Shown here piece by piece: positions 17,241 to 27,307 of a stretch of DNA of 64,000 nt. Source of the DNA: Deltaproteobacteria bacterium (lineage in GTDB: Bacteria > Desulfobacterota > Syntrophia > Syntrophales > JACQWR01); assembly GCA_026388415.1 (NCBI GenBank), contig JAPLJV010000008.1, positions 31,928-95,927 of the forward strand, read 5' to 3'. A model generated the notes under the pieces. That model saw only the letters and a program-made list of their open reading frames with translations, searched no databases and was not told the origin of the DNA. The position numbers were made by a program, and so were the translations under genes. Position 1 is the first letter of the stretch, and every line of letters starts with the position of its first letter.

Positions 17241-18512
17241 ATGGAGAACTCAGAATTAGCGCATCTTAAGAAATATTTATTGACGCTTGTCCTAATCTGG
17301 ACTTTAGGCATCATTGCATCTCTGGGATTGAACATATACCAGCTGAGACAGTCCATCCTGAGGGTTGCCCGAACAAGTGCCGAGATCTTCCATGAAAAAG
17401 ATATCATCTATCGAAGATGGGTTTCAAAACAGGGGGGAGTGTATGTGCCCGTTTCAGAGATGACCCCTGCCAATCCTGACCTCAAGGTCCCAAACCGCGA
17501 CATCACGACTTACGATGGTCTGTCGCTAACGCTGGTAAATCCTGCCTACATGAGCCGCCAAGTCAATGAACTGGCCATGGAGATGAATGACCTTCAGGGG
17601 CACATCACCAGCCTCAATCCAATCCGGCCCGAAAATCGTCCGGATCCTTGGGAGACTGAGGCTCTGAAAACATTTGAGCAAGGAACAAAAGAGACCGGTT
17701 CCATCGAAAAGATATCGGGAAAAGAATATTTTCGTTTCATGCGCCCTTTTATTACGGAAAAGGCCTGCCTGAAATGCCATGCCGCCCAAGGATATAAAGA
17801 AGGGGATATCCGGGCAGGGATCAGCATATCAATCCCCATGAAACCCTTGAGGGCTATTGAGCGGTCCCGTATGGCCGAATTAACGCTCGCCCACGGTTTT
17901 CTATGGATGATCGGCCTGGTCGGAATCGGTGCCGGCGCACGACGTTTGCAGAGGCAGACGCTTATGCGTGAAAAACTTGAGGAAGAACTCCGCAGCCTTT
18001 CGATAACCGATCCGCTCACCGGCCTGAACAACAGAAGGGGCTTTTTATCTCTTGCGGAACAGCAGCTAAAATTATCGAACAGGAATATGCGAGGAGTGCA
18101 GCTTTATTTTGCTGACCTGGACGGGTTGAAATGGATCAACGACACGCTGGGTCATGAGGAAGGAGATAAAGCGCTCATTGAAGCGGCAATCGTGTTCAAA
18201 GAGACCTTCAGAACCTCTGACATTGTTGCCCGTCTGGGAGGGGATGAATATGCCGCCCTTGCCGTTGATATACCCGATGCAAATTCCGAGATATTTACTG
18301 CCCGGTTGCAGTCTCTGATTGAAATACGAAACAATCAGGGAAACCGGAAATACAGACTTTCAATCAGTGTCGGCTGCTCTTACTATGATCCTGAGAATCC
18401 CTGTTCCATTGACGAACTCATGGCCTCTGCGGATAAATTGATGTATGAGCAGAAGCAAAACAAGAAGGGCCTTCTGATGCAAGGGGCCTCCCTTTCAAGC
18501 AGTATTCAATGA
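17241..18512 (+). CDS. DUF3365 (Tll0287-like) c-haem sensor fused to GGDEF diguanylate cyclase
   Basis: 423 residues: TM helix (about 12-34), periplasmic DUF3365/Tll0287 domain (about 35-205) with one c-type haem site CLKCH, second TM (HGFLWMIGLVGIGAGA), and a GGDEF domain (about 250-415). The active site is RLGGDEYAAL. An inhibitory I-site RxxD (RTSD) lies five residues before it, so product feedback is likely. Predicted role: c-di-GMP synthesis controlled by haem redox or gas binding. A short linker with coiled coil joins the parts. The ATG has GGGCACGGAT upstream, a weak SD. It is the only GGDEF in this window, against three HD-GYP enzymes. Confidence 0.88.
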   Translation: MENSELAHLKKYLLTLVLIWTLGIIASLGLNIYQLRQSILRVARTSAEIFHEKDIIYRRWVSKQGGVYVPVSEMTPANPDLKVPNRDITTYDGLSLTLVNPAYMSRQVNELAMEMNDLQGHITSLNPIRPENRPDPWETEALKTFEQGTKETGSIEKISGKEYFRFMRPFITEKACLKCHAAQGYKEGDIRAGISISIPMKPLRAIERSRMAELTLAHGFLWMIGLVGIGAGARRLQRQTLMREKLEEELRSLSITDPLTGLNNRRGFLSLAEQQLKLSNRNMRGVQLYFADLDGLKWINDTLGHEEGDKALIEAAIVFKETFRTSDIVARLGGDEYAALAVDIPDANSEIFTARLQSLIEIRNNQGNRKYRLSISVGCSYYDPENPCSIDELMASADKLMYEQKQNKKGLLMQGASLSSSIQ

Positions 18513-18669
18513 TTTATAAGATTTTCATTATCACGGACTTGGTGTTGGTTTCTGTTTTCTATGTGGGTGGGTATTGGGTGGGTTTTGCCTGCCAATTTAT
18601 GGGTGAATAGCTGACATTGTTACCTCAAATATCCCCTCCCAGCAAAAAGCAAATGAGGCCGCGTGTAAA

Positions 18670-18702
18670 GAAAAAGGGATTAGGCAATTTTACCTAACCC
18701 CT
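18670..18702 (-). terminator. Rho-independent terminator after tRNA-Gly
   Basis: On the minus strand GGGGTTAGGTAA can pair with TTGCCTAATCCC through a stem of about ten pairs with two G-U wobbles, followed by TTTTTC. It lies about 10 nt beyond the tRNA 3' end, which suits transcription termination of the tRNA. Confidence 0.8.
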
Positions 18703-18711
18703 TGTATTGAT

Positions 18712-18786
18712 TGGAGCGGGCGACCGGGATCGAACCGGCGACGTCCAGCTTGGGAAGCTGACATTCTACCGCTGAATTACGCCCGC
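18712..18786 (-). tRNA. tRNA-Gly (anticodon CCC)
   Basis: The acceptor arms GCGGGCG and CGCCCGC pair, followed by T and an encoded CCA. The D arm contains TTCAGCGGTAGAA. The anticodon stem TCAGC/GCTGA encloses the loop TTCCCAA with anticodon CCC. The T arm reads GCCGGTTCGATCCCGGT. Overall it is very close to bacterial glyU. It lies downstream of hisD on the same strand. Confidence 0.97.
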
Positions 18787-18839
18787 TCAGTTGCATTCAT
18801 CAAGGTCGGCTTTGCCCTTTACCTGTTATGGCCGTTTTG

Positions 18840-20138
18840 TCAAGGATTTTTTGGCGCCAGCCGCAGCGTGACGGAACGGGCGTGGGCGTCGAAACCCTCC
18901 AGCTCGGCAAAATACGCCGCCTCGCTGCCGTATTTTAATAGCGCAGCGGAGGAAAAGTTCAAAATACTCGTTCGTTTGACAAAGTCATAAACTCCCAGGG
19001 GTGAAGAAAACCTGGCCGTGCCGCCCGTGGGCAGGATGTGGTTGGGACCGGCGATATAATCCCCGAGCGCCTCGGGCGTGGTTCCGCCCAGAAACGCCGC
19101 GCCGGCATTTGTTATTTTTTTTAAGGCGGCGGCGGGATCAGCCACCATGAGTTCCAGATGTTCCGGAGCGAACCTGTCGGCAATTACGAAGGCCTCTTCC
19201 ATATCTTTTGTAACGATCAGGATGCCGAAATCCGCCAGTGCCTGGCGGGCGACCTCTCTTCTTGAGAGTTGCGGCAACTGTTCTTCAACTGCTTCCGCCA
19301 CCTGCTGAGCCAGCATCCGGAGCGGGGTCAGCAGGACGGCGCTGGCCATGACATCATGCTCGGCCTGGGCCAGCAGATCGGCGGCCACGTGGGCAGCCAC
19401 GGCCGTTTCATCGGCGATCACGAGCACCTCACTGGGACCGGCGATCATATCAATGGCCACTTGGCCGAAGACCATCTTCTTGGCGGCGGCCACATAGGCA
19501 TTGCCAGGCCCCACAATCTTGTCAACGGCAGGGACGGATGCCGTTCCGTAGGCCAGGGCGGCTACGGCCTGCGCGCAGCCTATTTTAAAGATGCGGTTCA
19601 CGCCGCTCAGCTTTGCCGCCGCGACAATCAGCGGATGCAGCTCCGTGCTTTTTGAGGGCGTCACTAGGATAATCTCGGCGACCCCGGCAATCCGGGCTGG
19701 AATGGCCGCCATCAGCACCGTGGAGGGATAAACGGCGCGCCCTCCGGGGGCATAAATACCGACCCTTTCCAAAGGCAGGACACGCTGCCCCAGTTCGATG
19801 CCTGCTTCCTCGGCGGCCAACCAGGAAGGGACTGCCTGTTGCCGGTGAAAGCGCTCAATACGTTCGGCCGCCAGTTGCAGGACACGCCAATTCTCCGGGG
19901 AAACTTTGCCGAGGGCGGCTTCGATTTCAGCTTCACTGGCCTCGATAGTACAGGAATTCAGTGAGATACCATCGAATTTTTCCGTATAACGAAAAAGGGC
20001 CGCGTCGCCATTCTGCACCACATCAGCTATGATCCCTCCCACAATCGCCCAGATTTCCTCATCAAATACCTTGCCGCGCTGCCTGATTCCGAGAAAAGTC
20101 TCAGCAAAGGCCGGGTCCTCCGTATGGATAATCTTCAT
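18840..20138 (-). CDS. hisD: Histidinol dehydrogenase
   Basis: 432 residues, the full length of HisD, which oxidises L-histidinol to L-histidine in two NAD-dependent steps. Conserved segments seen include [48 protein letters not shown], the zinc and catalytic His/Glu region ([10 protein letters not shown]), and [15 protein letters not shown] near the C-terminus. ATG overlaps the murA stop by 4 nt (ATGA). murA followed by his genes is a common order in deltaproteobacteria. No other his gene lies in this window. Confidence 0.97.
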   Translation of the reverse strand: MKIIHTEDPAFAETFLGIRQRGKVFDEEIWAIVGGIIADVVQNGDAALFRYTEKFDGISLNSCTIEASEAEIEAALGKVSPENWRVLQLAAERIERFHRQQAVPSWLAAEEAGIELGQRVLPLERVGIYAPGGRAVYPSTVLMAAIPARIAGVAEIILVTPSKSTELHPLIVAAAKLSGVNRIFKIGCAQAVAALAYGTASVPAVDKIVGPGNAYVAAAKKMVFGQVAIDMIAGPSEVLVIADETAVAAHVAADLLAQAEHDVMASAVLLTPLRMLAQQVAEAVEEQLPQLSRREVARQALADFGILIVTKDMEEAFVIADRFAPEHLELMVADPAAALKKITNAGAAFLGGTTPEALGDYIAGPNHILPTGGTARFSSPLGVYDFVKRTSILNFSSAALLKYGSEAAYFAELEGFDAHARSVTLRLAPKNP

Positions 20139-21391
20139 GACGACGCTACCCTCCTGATATCTGCTCCTATGGCGGAGAATTTCTTTTCAATAGTTTCATA
20201 GCCGCGATCCAGGTGATAGACTCGCGACAGCTCCGTGGTTCCCTCCGCCGCCAGCCCGGCCAGGATCAAGGATGCCGAGGCCCGCAGATCCGTGGCCATG
20301 GTTTTGGCGCCCCGAAGTTTCGCCACGCCGCGCACCAGGGCGTGATTGCCCTGAATGACAATATCGGCGCCCATTCTCAGCAACTCGCTGACGTGCATGA
20401 AGCGGTTCTCAAAAATAGTCTCAGTAATCACGCTGAGGCCGGAGCCGATGGCCATCATGGTCATGATCTGCGCCTGGAGATCGGTGGGAAAGCCCGGATA
20501 AGGCATGGTTTTGATGTCTATGCTGCGCACCGCATCTCCTCCCACGGCCCGCACATTGTTATCCCGGACGTTAATTTCCATGCCCGCTGCCCGCAACTTC
20601 GTGATCAGGGCGTCCAGATAGCGGGGGGCGCATCCTGTCAGCAAAATATCCCCACCCGTAACACCGGCCGCAATCAGAAACGTGCCCGCCTCGATGCGGT
20701 CGGGAATGACCTCGGCCTCTACGGCATGCAGCTCGCTGACCCCTTCAATCTTGATCACGTCCGTGCCGGCGCCACTGATTCTCGCCCCCATTTTGACCAG
20801 GACGTCGGCCAGATTGACCACTTCCGGCTCTTTGGCGGCGTTGGAAAGCACCGTAACCCCTTCCGCCAGTGTCGCCGCCATCATGATATTCTCCGTTCCC
20901 GTAACCGTGGGAATGTCGAAATAAATGTCGGCGCCCCGTAATCTCCGGGCCTTGGCCTCCACATAGCCTTCCTGCAGGCTGACTTTGGCTCCCATTTCCT
21001 CCAGGGCGCGCAGATGCAGATTAACGGGACGGGCGCCAATCGCGCAGCCCCCGGGCAAGGAAACACGCGCCTCCCCCATCCGAGCCAACAGCGGTCCCAA
21101 TACCAGGATAGAGGCCCGCATGGTTCTGACCAGATCGTAAGGGGCTTCGCAATTGCTGATGGCGCCGCCATTAACTCTTAATACCGGACATTCTCCCTCA
21201 ATTTCCACCCCGAGGTTTTTCAGGAGTTTCCCGATCGTCCTGATATCCACCAGATTCGGTATATTGGAAAAAGTATTCCATCCGTCCGTAAGCAGGGCCG
21301 AGGCCAGGATGGGCAAGGCGGCATTCTTGGCCCCGCTGACCTGAACCTCTCCCCGCAGTCTGTTCCCTCCGTTAATGACTATTTTGTCCAC
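20135..21391 (-). CDS. murA: UDP-N-acetylglucosamine 1-carboxyvinyltransferase
   Basis: 418 residues with the GTG at 21391. MurA adds enolpyruvate to UDP-GlcNAc, the first committed step of peptidoglycan synthesis. Marks: [17 protein letters not shown], the catalytic Cys at residue 116 ([11 protein letters not shown]), the Lys-Asn pair near 22-23, and [19 protein letters not shown] near the end. The GTG is preceded by AGAGGAG at 8 nt. A reading from 21421 is 10 residues longer but runs into the repeat element. The structured element at 21408-21531 ends 16 nt before the start, so murA may be controlled from its leader. A Cys active site implies fosfomycin sensitivity (family knowledge). Confidence 0.97.
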   Translation of the reverse strand: MDKIVINGGNRLRGEVQVSGAKNAALPILASALLTDGWNTFSNIPNLVDIRTIGKLLKNLGVEIEGECPVLRVNGGAISNCEAPYDLVRTMRASILVLGPLLARMGEARVSLPGGCAIGARPVNLHLRALEEMGAKVSLQEGYVEAKARRLRGADIYFDIPTVTGTENIMMAATLAEGVTVLSNAAKEPEVVNLADVLVKMGARISGAGTDVIKIEGVSELHAVEAEVIPDRIEAGTFLIAAGVTGGDILLTGCAPRYLDALITKLRAAGMEINVRDNNVRAVGGDAVRSIDIKTMPYPGFPTDLQAQIMTMMAIGSGLSVITETIFENRFMHVSELLRMGADIVIQGNHALVRGVAKLRGAKTMATDLRASASLILAGLAAEGTTELSRVYHLDRGYETIEKKFSAIGADIRRVASS

Positions 21392-21407
21392 TGGCGCTGC
21401 TCCTCTG

Positions 21408-21531
21408 ATGCGCAGCCGCATTCAAACGCTAACTGCGTTGGCTTCGTCGTCGGTTCCTAAACGTACGGTAACGTACGCCGGCGTCACCTCCTCCTTGCCG
21501 CCTTGTTATCATTTTAAATGCAACTCCGCAT
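21408..21531 (-). repeat. Structured leader element, copy 1 (upstream of murA)
   Basis: In the murA sense, the arms ATGCGGAGTTGCATTTAAA and TTTGAATGCGGCTGCGCAT pair at 18 of 19 positions; three pairs are U-G wobbles that only work in sense RNA. Between them lies a core with GGCGGCAAGGAGGAGG, a small hairpin GCGTAC/GTACGT, and CCGACGACGAAGCCAACG. The same core, with different but complementary arms, occurs upstream of uppP (41533-41655). It ends 16 nt before the GTG of murA. It could be a cis-regulatory RNA or a dispersed repeat. Confidence 0.7.
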
Positions 21532-21543
21532 GGAAAATGTTGA

Positions 21544-22395
21544 TCATGTCGCTCTGGCTTTTATAACCCGTTCCAAGCCGCCGTAATCACGACGGGTTCC
21601 GATATGCTCAAAATTCCCTGCCTTCTTCAGCAGCCCAGCCACGCTTTCTTGCTGGCCGACCCCCATTTCCAGGAGCAACCAACCCCCTTTTCTCAAGTGC
21701 TTCCCGCTCCCGGCAATGATTTCCCGATGACAGGCCGTGCCTCCCTCATCCGCGAGCAGCGCCTGCCGGGGCTCGTATTCCCTGACGCCACGCGGAAGCT
21801 GTCCGAATTCCCCGGCCGTAATATACGGAGGATTGGAGACAATCAGATCGAATGTCCCGACAACCGGCCCATACATGTCTCCGCACAAAAATTCGATGCG
21901 GTCCGCCACGCCATGGGTGCGGGCGTTACGACGAGCCACCGCCAGGGCTCCGGCCGAGATATCCGTCGCTATCAAGCGGGCCTCGGGCAACTCCGTAGCC
22001 AAAGCCACGCTGATCGCGCCGCTTCCCACCCCGATTTCCAGAATACGCAGTCCCGGCGGCGGCATTTTTTTGCCGAACTGCAGGGCTTCTTCCACGAGAA
22101 TTTCCGTTTCCGGCCTCGGGACGAGGACTTCCCGGTTGACCTCAAAAAGCAGAGACCAGAATTCCTTCGCCCCGATAATATAGGCGACCGGTTCTCCCTG
22201 GAGACGTCGAGCCAGCCATTTCCCGAACCCCGCAATTTCCTCTTCCCCCAGGGGTCTTTCGGGGGCTTTATAGAGTTCCAGGCGATCGGTATTTAAATAT
22301 GAGGCAAGCAGCACTTCGGCATCCAGCCGTGGCGAGGTTGAACCCGATTTTTTCAGATTGGCCGCCGCCTGCCCGAGCATGTCACGAATGTTCAT
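21544..22395 (-). CDS. prmC: Peptide chain release factor N5-glutamine methyltransferase
   Basis: 283 residues from the ATG at 22395. PrmC methylates the Gln of the GGQ motif in release factors. It has an N-terminal helical domain (MNIRDMLGQAAANLKKSG) and a Rossmann methyltransferase with ILEIGVGSGAISVALA (SAM site) and the catalytic NPPY (LIVSNPPYITAGE). A longer frame to 22500 runs into prfA and is rejected. It lies 7 bp after prfA, its substrate gene, the usual pairing. Its 3' end is 12 bp from the structured element before murA. Confidence 0.96.
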   Translation of the reverse strand: MNIRDMLGQAAANLKKSGSTSPRLDAEVLLASYLNTDRLELYKAPERPLGEEEIAGFGKWLARRLQGEPVAYIIGAKEFWSLLFEVNREVLVPRPETEILVEEALQFGKKMPPPGLRILEIGVGSGAISVALATELPEARLIATDISAGALAVARRNARTHGVADRIEFLCGDMYGPVVGTFDLIVSNPPYITAGEFGQLPRGVREYEPRQALLADEGGTACHREIIAGSGKHLRKGGWLLLEMGVGQQESVAGLLKKAGNFEHIGTRRDYGGLERVIKARAT

Positions 22396-22402
22396 AAACG
22401 AT

Positions 22403-23473
22403 TCAGATAGCGGCCTGCTTAAGAGCCTCGGCCTGGAAATGCGTGCCCAGGGCATCAATGACCGACTGGATATCGCCATCAATGAGGTTCGCCAGATCAT
22501 AGCGTGTCAGGCCGATCCGGTGATCCGTCATCCGGCCCTGGGGGAAGTTATAGGTTCTGATCCGTTCGCTGCGGTCGCCGCTGCCCACCTGATTTTTGCG
22601 GGTAGCGGAAATTTCCGCATTCCGTGTCTTGACCATTGCATCCAGGAGCCTGGCCCGCAGCACCTTCATCGCCTTGGCTTTATTTTTCAACTGTGACTTT
22701 TCATCCTGACAGGTGACCACGAGACCGGAAGGCAGGTGGGTAATCCGTACGGCCGAATCGGTGGTATTGACGCTTTGACCGCCGTGGCCGCTGGAATGAT
22801 AGACGTCTATCCGCAGTTCATTGGGATCAATATTGAGCTCCACCTCGTCCACTTCAGGGAGCACCGCCACCGTGACAGCCGAGGTATGTATCCGGCCCTG
22901 GGCCTCCGTTACGGGCACTCTCTGCACCCGGTGCACACCGCTCTCGTATTTCAACAGACTGTAGGCGCCTGCACCGGCAACCAGCGCAATAATTTCCTTG
23001 AATCCCCCCATCCCGCCCGCCGGAGAGCTGCTGATCACCTCTACCTTCCAGTTTTTCAGCTCCGCATAGCGCGCATACATCCGGAAAAGGTCGCCCACAA
23101 AAAGTCCCGCTTCGTCTCCACCGGTGCCGGCCCGGATTTCGAGAAATACGTTCCGGCTGTCATTGGGGTCTTTGGGAAGCAAAAGCAGTTGCAATTTACT
23201 TTCCAGCAGGTTGAGGCCTTCTTTCAGTTGGGGTGTCTCTTCCTTGACTAATTGCTTGAGTTCCTCATCGGCGCCGCGCAGGATCTCCTGCCCCTCCTCG
23301 ATGCGTCCCTTGATATCTTCGTAATTCTTGAATGTTTCCACCAGTAAACGAAGGTCGGCGTGCTCTTTGGCATACCTCTGATAGAGACCCTGCTTGCCAA
23401 CCACTTCCGAGGAACTGAGCAACCCCTCCAGTTCTTCGTATCTTGTGGCAATATCTTTTAGTTTATCGAACAT
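22403..23473 (-). CDS. prfA: Peptide chain release factor 1
   Basis: 356 residues, the normal length of RF1. It carries the GGQ loop ([20 protein letters not shown]) that triggers peptidyl-tRNA hydrolysis, and the tripeptide anticodon region of RF1 ([17 protein letters not shown] rather than SPF of RF2), which reads UAA and UAG. The [10 protein letters not shown] stretch before it is typical. ATG at 23473. It is followed by prmC (7 bp) and preceded by rpmE, the common rpmE-prfA-prmC order. Confidence 0.97.
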   Translation of the reverse strand: MFDKLKDIATRYEELEGLLSSSEVVGKQGLYQRYAKEHADLRLLVETFKNYEDIKGRIEEGQEILRGADEELKQLVKEETPQLKEGLNLLESKLQLLLLPKDPNDSRNVFLEIRAGTGGDEAGLFVGDLFRMYARYAELKNWKVEVISSSPAGGMGGFKEIIALVAGAGAYSLLKYESGVHRVQRVPVTEAQGRIHTSAVTVAVLPEVDEVELNIDPNELRIDVYHSSGHGGQSVNTTDSAVRITHLPSGLVVTCQDEKSQLKNKAKAMKVLRARLLDAMVKTRNAEISATRKNQVGSGDRSERIRTYNFPQGRMTDHRIGLTRYDLANLIDGDIQSVIDALGTHFQAEALKQAAI

Positions 23474-23598
23474 AATAGCGTCTTGAAACCGGGGGAATGC
23501 AGCCCATCAGGTTACCGGAGATTCCCACGGACCACCCGGGGATCTGAGATGGACGTTTCCCCGGCAAAAGGGCAGCGCTGGGGCGGGAGACTGGAATG

Positions 23599-23829
23599 CT
23601 AAACTTTTTTTGCCTGCTTGCTTTTTTCATCCTGGAGGGCATAGCGTTTGTTGAACCGCTCCACCCGGCCGGCCGTATCAATAATTTTTTGCTTGCCCGT
23701 CATAAAGGGGTGACACTGGGAGCATATCTCCACTCTGATATCTTTCTTCGTGGACTTGGTGGCAATCACATTGCCGCATACGCAACTGATGGTTGTTTCC
23801 GTATATTCCGGATGAATACCCTGCTTCAT
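23599..23829 (-). CDS. rpmE: 50S ribosomal protein L31 (zinc-binding type)
   Basis: 76 residues beginning MKQGIHPEY, as in L31. The zinc ligands C16, C18 (SCVCGN) and C37, C40 ([12 protein letters not shown]) are present, so this is the zinc-containing C+ form rather than the Zn-free paralogue made under zinc shortage. The C-terminus is Lys-rich and extends slightly beyond the core. It lies between rho and prfA on the same strand. Confidence 0.97.
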   Translation of the reverse strand: MKQGIHPEYTETTISCVCGNVIATKSTKKDIRVEICSQCHPFMTGKQKIIDTAGRVERFNKRYALQDEKSKQAKKV

Positions 23830-23948
23830 AGATTATCCTCGCTTCTTCTGACTGATTTGTAAAATATACCGTTCCTGGTTTCACGGGCCTTATAACATCG
23901 CCTGAATAAATTCAAGGAAATTATTGTTCTGTTTAGGGATTGTTATTA

Positions 23949-25199
23949 TCAACCCTGGTGCATGGAGGCCAGAAAATCCTGGTTGGTTTCCGTTTTGCGG
24001 ATCTTGCTGACGATGAACTCCATGGCATCCACAGGATTCATTTCCTGGAGCAGCCGCCGCAGTATCCAGACCCGGTTCAGGTTCTGCTTCGGTATCAGCA
24101 ACTCTTCCTTCCTGGTTCCGGATCGCACCAGGTCAAAGGCCGGAAACACTCGGCGATCGGCAATCTTGCGATCCAGATGCAATTCCATATTGCCCGTGCC
24201 TTTGAATTCTTCAAAGATGACTTCATCCATCCGGCTGCCCGTATCAATCAGAGCTGTGGAGATGATGGTCAGACTGCCGCCGTTTTCAATGTTGCGGGCG
24301 GCGCCGAAAAAACGTTTGGGTTTGTGCAGGGCGTTGGAATCCACCCCCCCGGACAGCACCTTGCCGCTCGGAGGCACCACCGGATTATAGGCCCGGGCCA
24401 GCCGGGTGATGCTGTCCAGCAGGATAACCACGTCCCGTTTGTGTTCCACCAGACGTTTCGCCTTTTCGATAACCATTTCAGCAACCTGGACGTGTCGAGT
24501 GGCGGGCTCGTCAAAGGTGGAGGAGATGACTTCACCCTGCACGCTGCGCTGCATATCCGTCACTTCTTCCGGCCTCTCGTCAATCAGAAGCACCATCAGG
24601 ATGACTTCGGGATGATTCTTGGCAATGCTGTGGGCCATATCCTGCAGCAGCACAGTTTTCCCGGCGCGCGGCGGCGAGACGATCAAGCCTCGCTGCCCTT
24701 TGCCGATAGGAGTAAACAGATCCATAATCCGCGTCGAAAAGTTTTCCGGATCTGACTCCAGGTCCAATTTCTCCTCCGGATAAAGCGGGGTCAGGTTGTC
24801 AAAGAGAATCTTGTCCCTGGCGACGTCGGGTAATTCAAAGTTGACCGTATCTACCTTCAGGAGGGCAAAATATTTTTCTCCCTCTTTCGGCGGCCGCACT
24901 TCTCCCGCTATCGTATCCCCTGTTCTCAGGCTGAACCGTCTGATCTGGGAGGGTGAAATGTAAATATCATCGGGACTGGGCAGGTAATTATAATCCACGG
25001 CCCGGAGAAAACCGAAGCCGTCGGGCAGGATCTCCAGCACCCCGGCCCCGGAGATGACGCCGTTTTTCTCGGCCTGGGCCTGCAGGATGGAAAAAATCAG
25101 GTCCTGCCTTCTCATACCGCTGGCGCCCGCCACATCCAGATCTTTTGCCTGTTTCGTCAATTCGCTGATCGGTAGTCTTTTAATGTCGTCAATATTCAT
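23949..25199 (-). CDS. rho: Transcription termination factor Rho
   Basis: 416 residues from the ATG at 25199 ([17 protein letters not shown]); the frame back to 25250 has no start support. It has an N-terminal helical Rho domain, a cold-shock-like RNA-binding domain ([20 protein letters not shown]), Walker A ([16 protein letters not shown], [11 protein letters not shown]), Walker B ([16 protein letters not shown]), the Q loop ([20 protein letters not shown]) and R loop ([14 protein letters not shown]). It is a hexameric RNA helicase that ends transcripts. First gene of the housekeeping cluster; about 365 bp of non-coding DNA lie upstream. Confidence 0.97.
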   Translation of the reverse strand: MNIDDIKRLPISELTKQAKDLDVAGASGMRRQDLIFSILQAQAEKNGVISGAGVLEILPDGFGFLRAVDYNYLPSPDDIYISPSQIRRFSLRTGDTIAGEVRPPKEGEKYFALLKVDTVNFELPDVARDKILFDNLTPLYPEEKLDLESDPENFSTRIMDLFTPIGKGQRGLIVSPPRAGKTVLLQDMAHSIAKNHPEVILMVLLIDERPEEVTDMQRSVQGEVISSTFDEPATRHVQVAEMVIEKAKRLVEHKRDVVILLDSITRLARAYNPVVPPSGKVLSGGVDSNALHKPKRFFGAARNIENGGSLTIISTALIDTGSRMDEVIFEEFKGTGNMELHLDRKIADRRVFPAFDLVRSGTRKEELLIPKQNLNRVWILRRLLQEMNPVDAMEFIVSKIRKTETNQDFLASMHQG

Positions 25200-25564
25200 A
25201 ATAGTTCCTTGTAAAATTAGGATTAGGCGGGCGCTGCATAACCAGAGCACCGCCCAAGTGATTTGATTGTTTCATCTAAATTGTGTTTCCATTGAAAAAG
25301 CTGAGTAGATTATATTATGCAATAAACTAAATTAGTTTAAGAAGAACCTGGATTAAGATTTTGGGTCGTTACTTGAACTCTTGAAACACCTCAAAAGGAA
25401 GGATTCTGCATGCTCCTATCTTCGTTGGCTACCCTCTATATGAAACAGAATTACCTGTCAAGCATTTTTTTGGCGTATGAACAGCGATGTTATGGCATCG
25501 AAAAGCAGGGGCTGGCGATACGATTGTGAAAGCGGAGCCGCCGGGCATTTCCGGGTGGCCGGTT
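25200..25564. other. Intergenic region between phoR and rho
   Basis: 365 bp between the phoR stop and the rho start. The AT-rich part next to rho (25265-25345) is the likely place of the rho promoter and leader. The G+C-rich part next to phoR contains partly complementary GCC/GGC tracts but no clear terminator with a U-run. No reading frame with family marks was seen. Confidence 0.5.
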
Positions 25565-27307
25565 TTAGGCGTCTATCGGGAAAAGAAGTTTTACTGTCGT
25601 CCCAGCGCCGGGTTGGCTTTCCACCTCCATCCAGCCCCGGTGCGCCTTGAGCAGATGCTTGACTATAGAGAGGCCAAGACCGGTGCCGCCGAGTTCCCGG
25701 GAGCGCATTTTGTCCACCCGGTAAAACCTCTCCCCCAGGCGGGCAAGCTCATGCCTGGGTATACCGATCCCCGAATCAGCAATGGTGATGGTCAAGTAGG
25801 GGTGGGTTTCCGAGATAGCCACGGCAATGCTTCCCGACGGGGTGAATTTTACCGCATTATCCAGAACATTCAACAGTATCTGCAGCAGACTGTCGGCATC
25901 GGCCAGGATCGGAGGCAGGTCATCAGGCCAGTCCTGGCGGATAGCAAGGCCCTTGGCCTTGGCCTGACCCTCAATAACGGCGATGGCCTGCAAAACCGCA
26001 TCGCGCACATCTACCTTCTCCAGACGCAATCCCGCTTCGCCGAGCTCCAGGCGTGACAGGGTCAGCAGATCTTCAACCAAACGGTTTAACCGCAGGGCAT
26101 TGGCGGAGATTATCGAAAGAAATCTGGCGGCCTGCGTTTTATCCTCCATCGCCCCTTCCTGCAGCGTCTGGACGAAGCCGAGGATGGCCGTCAGGGGGGT
26201 CTTGATTTCATGTGTCACATTGGCTACAAAATCTGCCCTGACCCGTTCCAGCTTCCGCAGTTGGGTGACGTCGTGAAAAGCCATGATTGTTTTAGATTCT
26301 TCTTCCGGCAAACCCTTGATCGGCACAATGTTAACATTCAGCAGGAGCGGGTTGTCGTCGCCGAGAGAAATCTCCTGAGAGACAGGCTTGTCCTCGGTAC
26401 GGCAGGCGTCAAGGGCGTTCTGCAGCTCCACATTGCGGAAGGCTTCCATTAAGGTTTTACCCGTTATCTCCGCGTATTTGTTGCCCAGAATGTCGCCGCC
26501 GCCTCTATTCACCATTTCAATGCGGTTTTCGCGATTCAGGATGACCATCCCCTCCGTCATGCTCGCAAAGACGGCGGCCAGTTTTTCCCTCTCTTCCCGG
26601 GCAATACGAATATTTTCTGTGTAGGTTTCTACGAGCAGGTTGATGTTATCGGCCAGTTGTTGGATTTCATCATGCGAGGAAATCAATAGGCTTCCGGGCG
26701 TCTCCTGCCCCCTCACCCTTTCCGTGTAGTCCTTGATTCTCAGGAGGGGGGAGATAAGCCGCGGAATAAAAAACAAAGCTAAAAGCAGAAAGGATGCCAA
26801 GATAATCACGGCCGCCCGGAAAACAATCTGGTAGAAATGGCTGATGGCGGTTTCAACTTCCCGCAGGGGCTTGGCCAGGCGTATATAACCCGTAATTTTC
26901 TCCCCGACACGCACCGGGAAGGCAACATACATCATATCAATGCGCAGGGTCTGGCTGTACCTGATGGCGCTGCCCTGCCCCTTGACCCGCGCTTCCTGAA
27001 TTTCCGGACGGTCGAGATGGCTGTCAAAATTACTGGCCTCCCGGTCCGAGTCGGCCCGCACCTGGCCGTCTGCATTGACAACGGTGAGGCGCGACTGCCA
27101 GACTTCGGACAACTGTTGGATATTGTGGATAAGCTGCTCCCCCGGCATGAGCAGCATAACCCGTCCCTGGCTCAGCAACTCCTGCCTGATCTGGGCGGCG
27201 ATGTCGCGCCGGGTCTGAGTGGCCACAAATAAGCTATCCAGGGAGATGACCACAAAGATGGTAAGCGCGTAAACGGTGAAAATTTTTCTAAACAGTCGGC
27301 TTTTCAT
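25565..27307 (-). CDS. phoR: Phosphate regulon sensor histidine kinase
   Basis: 580 residues: TM helix (about 8-30), a periplasmic domain of some 130 residues, second TM (VFRAAVIILASFLLLALFFI), HAMP, PAS (about 240-350), HisKA (VANVTHEIKTPLTAILGF), and HATPase with N box ILLNVLDNAVKFT and G boxes DSGIGIP and GTGLGLSIVKHLL. Its place at the end of a phoB-pst-phoU operon identifies it as PhoR, which with PhoU senses Pst activity and phosphorylates PhoB. The larger periplasmic domain differs from E. coli PhoR and resembles Gram-positive/delta types. The phoU stop and phoR ATG overlap by one base (TGATG). Confidence 0.92.
   Translation of the reverse strand: MKSRLFRKIFTVYALTIFVVISLDSLFVATQTRRDIAAQIRQELLSQGRVMLLMPGEQLIHNIQQLSEVWQSRLTVVNADGQVRADSDREASNFDSHLDRPEIQEARVKGQGSAIRYSQTLRIDMMYVAFPVRVGEKITGYIRLAKPLREVETAISHFYQIVFRAAVIILASFLLLALFFIPRLISPLLRIKDYTERVRGQETPGSLLISSHDEIQQLADNINLLVETYTENIRIAREEREKLAAVFASMTEGMVILNRENRIEMVNRGGGDILGNKYAEITGKTLMEAFRNVELQNALDACRTEDKPVSQEISLGDDNPLLLNVNIVPIKGLPEEESKTIMAFHDVTQLRKLERVRADFVANVTHEIKTPLTAILGFVQTLQEGAMEDKTQAARFLSIISANALRLNRLVEDLLTLSRLELGEAGLRLEKVDVRDAVLQAIAVIEGQAKAKGLAIRQDWPDDLPPILADADSLLQILLNVLDNAVKFTPSGSIAVAISETHPYLTITIADSGIGIPRHELARLGERFYRVDKMRSRELGGTGLGLSIVKHLLKAHRGWMEVESQPGAGTTVKLLFPIDA

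Noticed and set aside
22403..22500. prmC start at 22500
   Set aside because: It would lie inside prfA; ATG 22395 gives the standard PrmC N-terminus.
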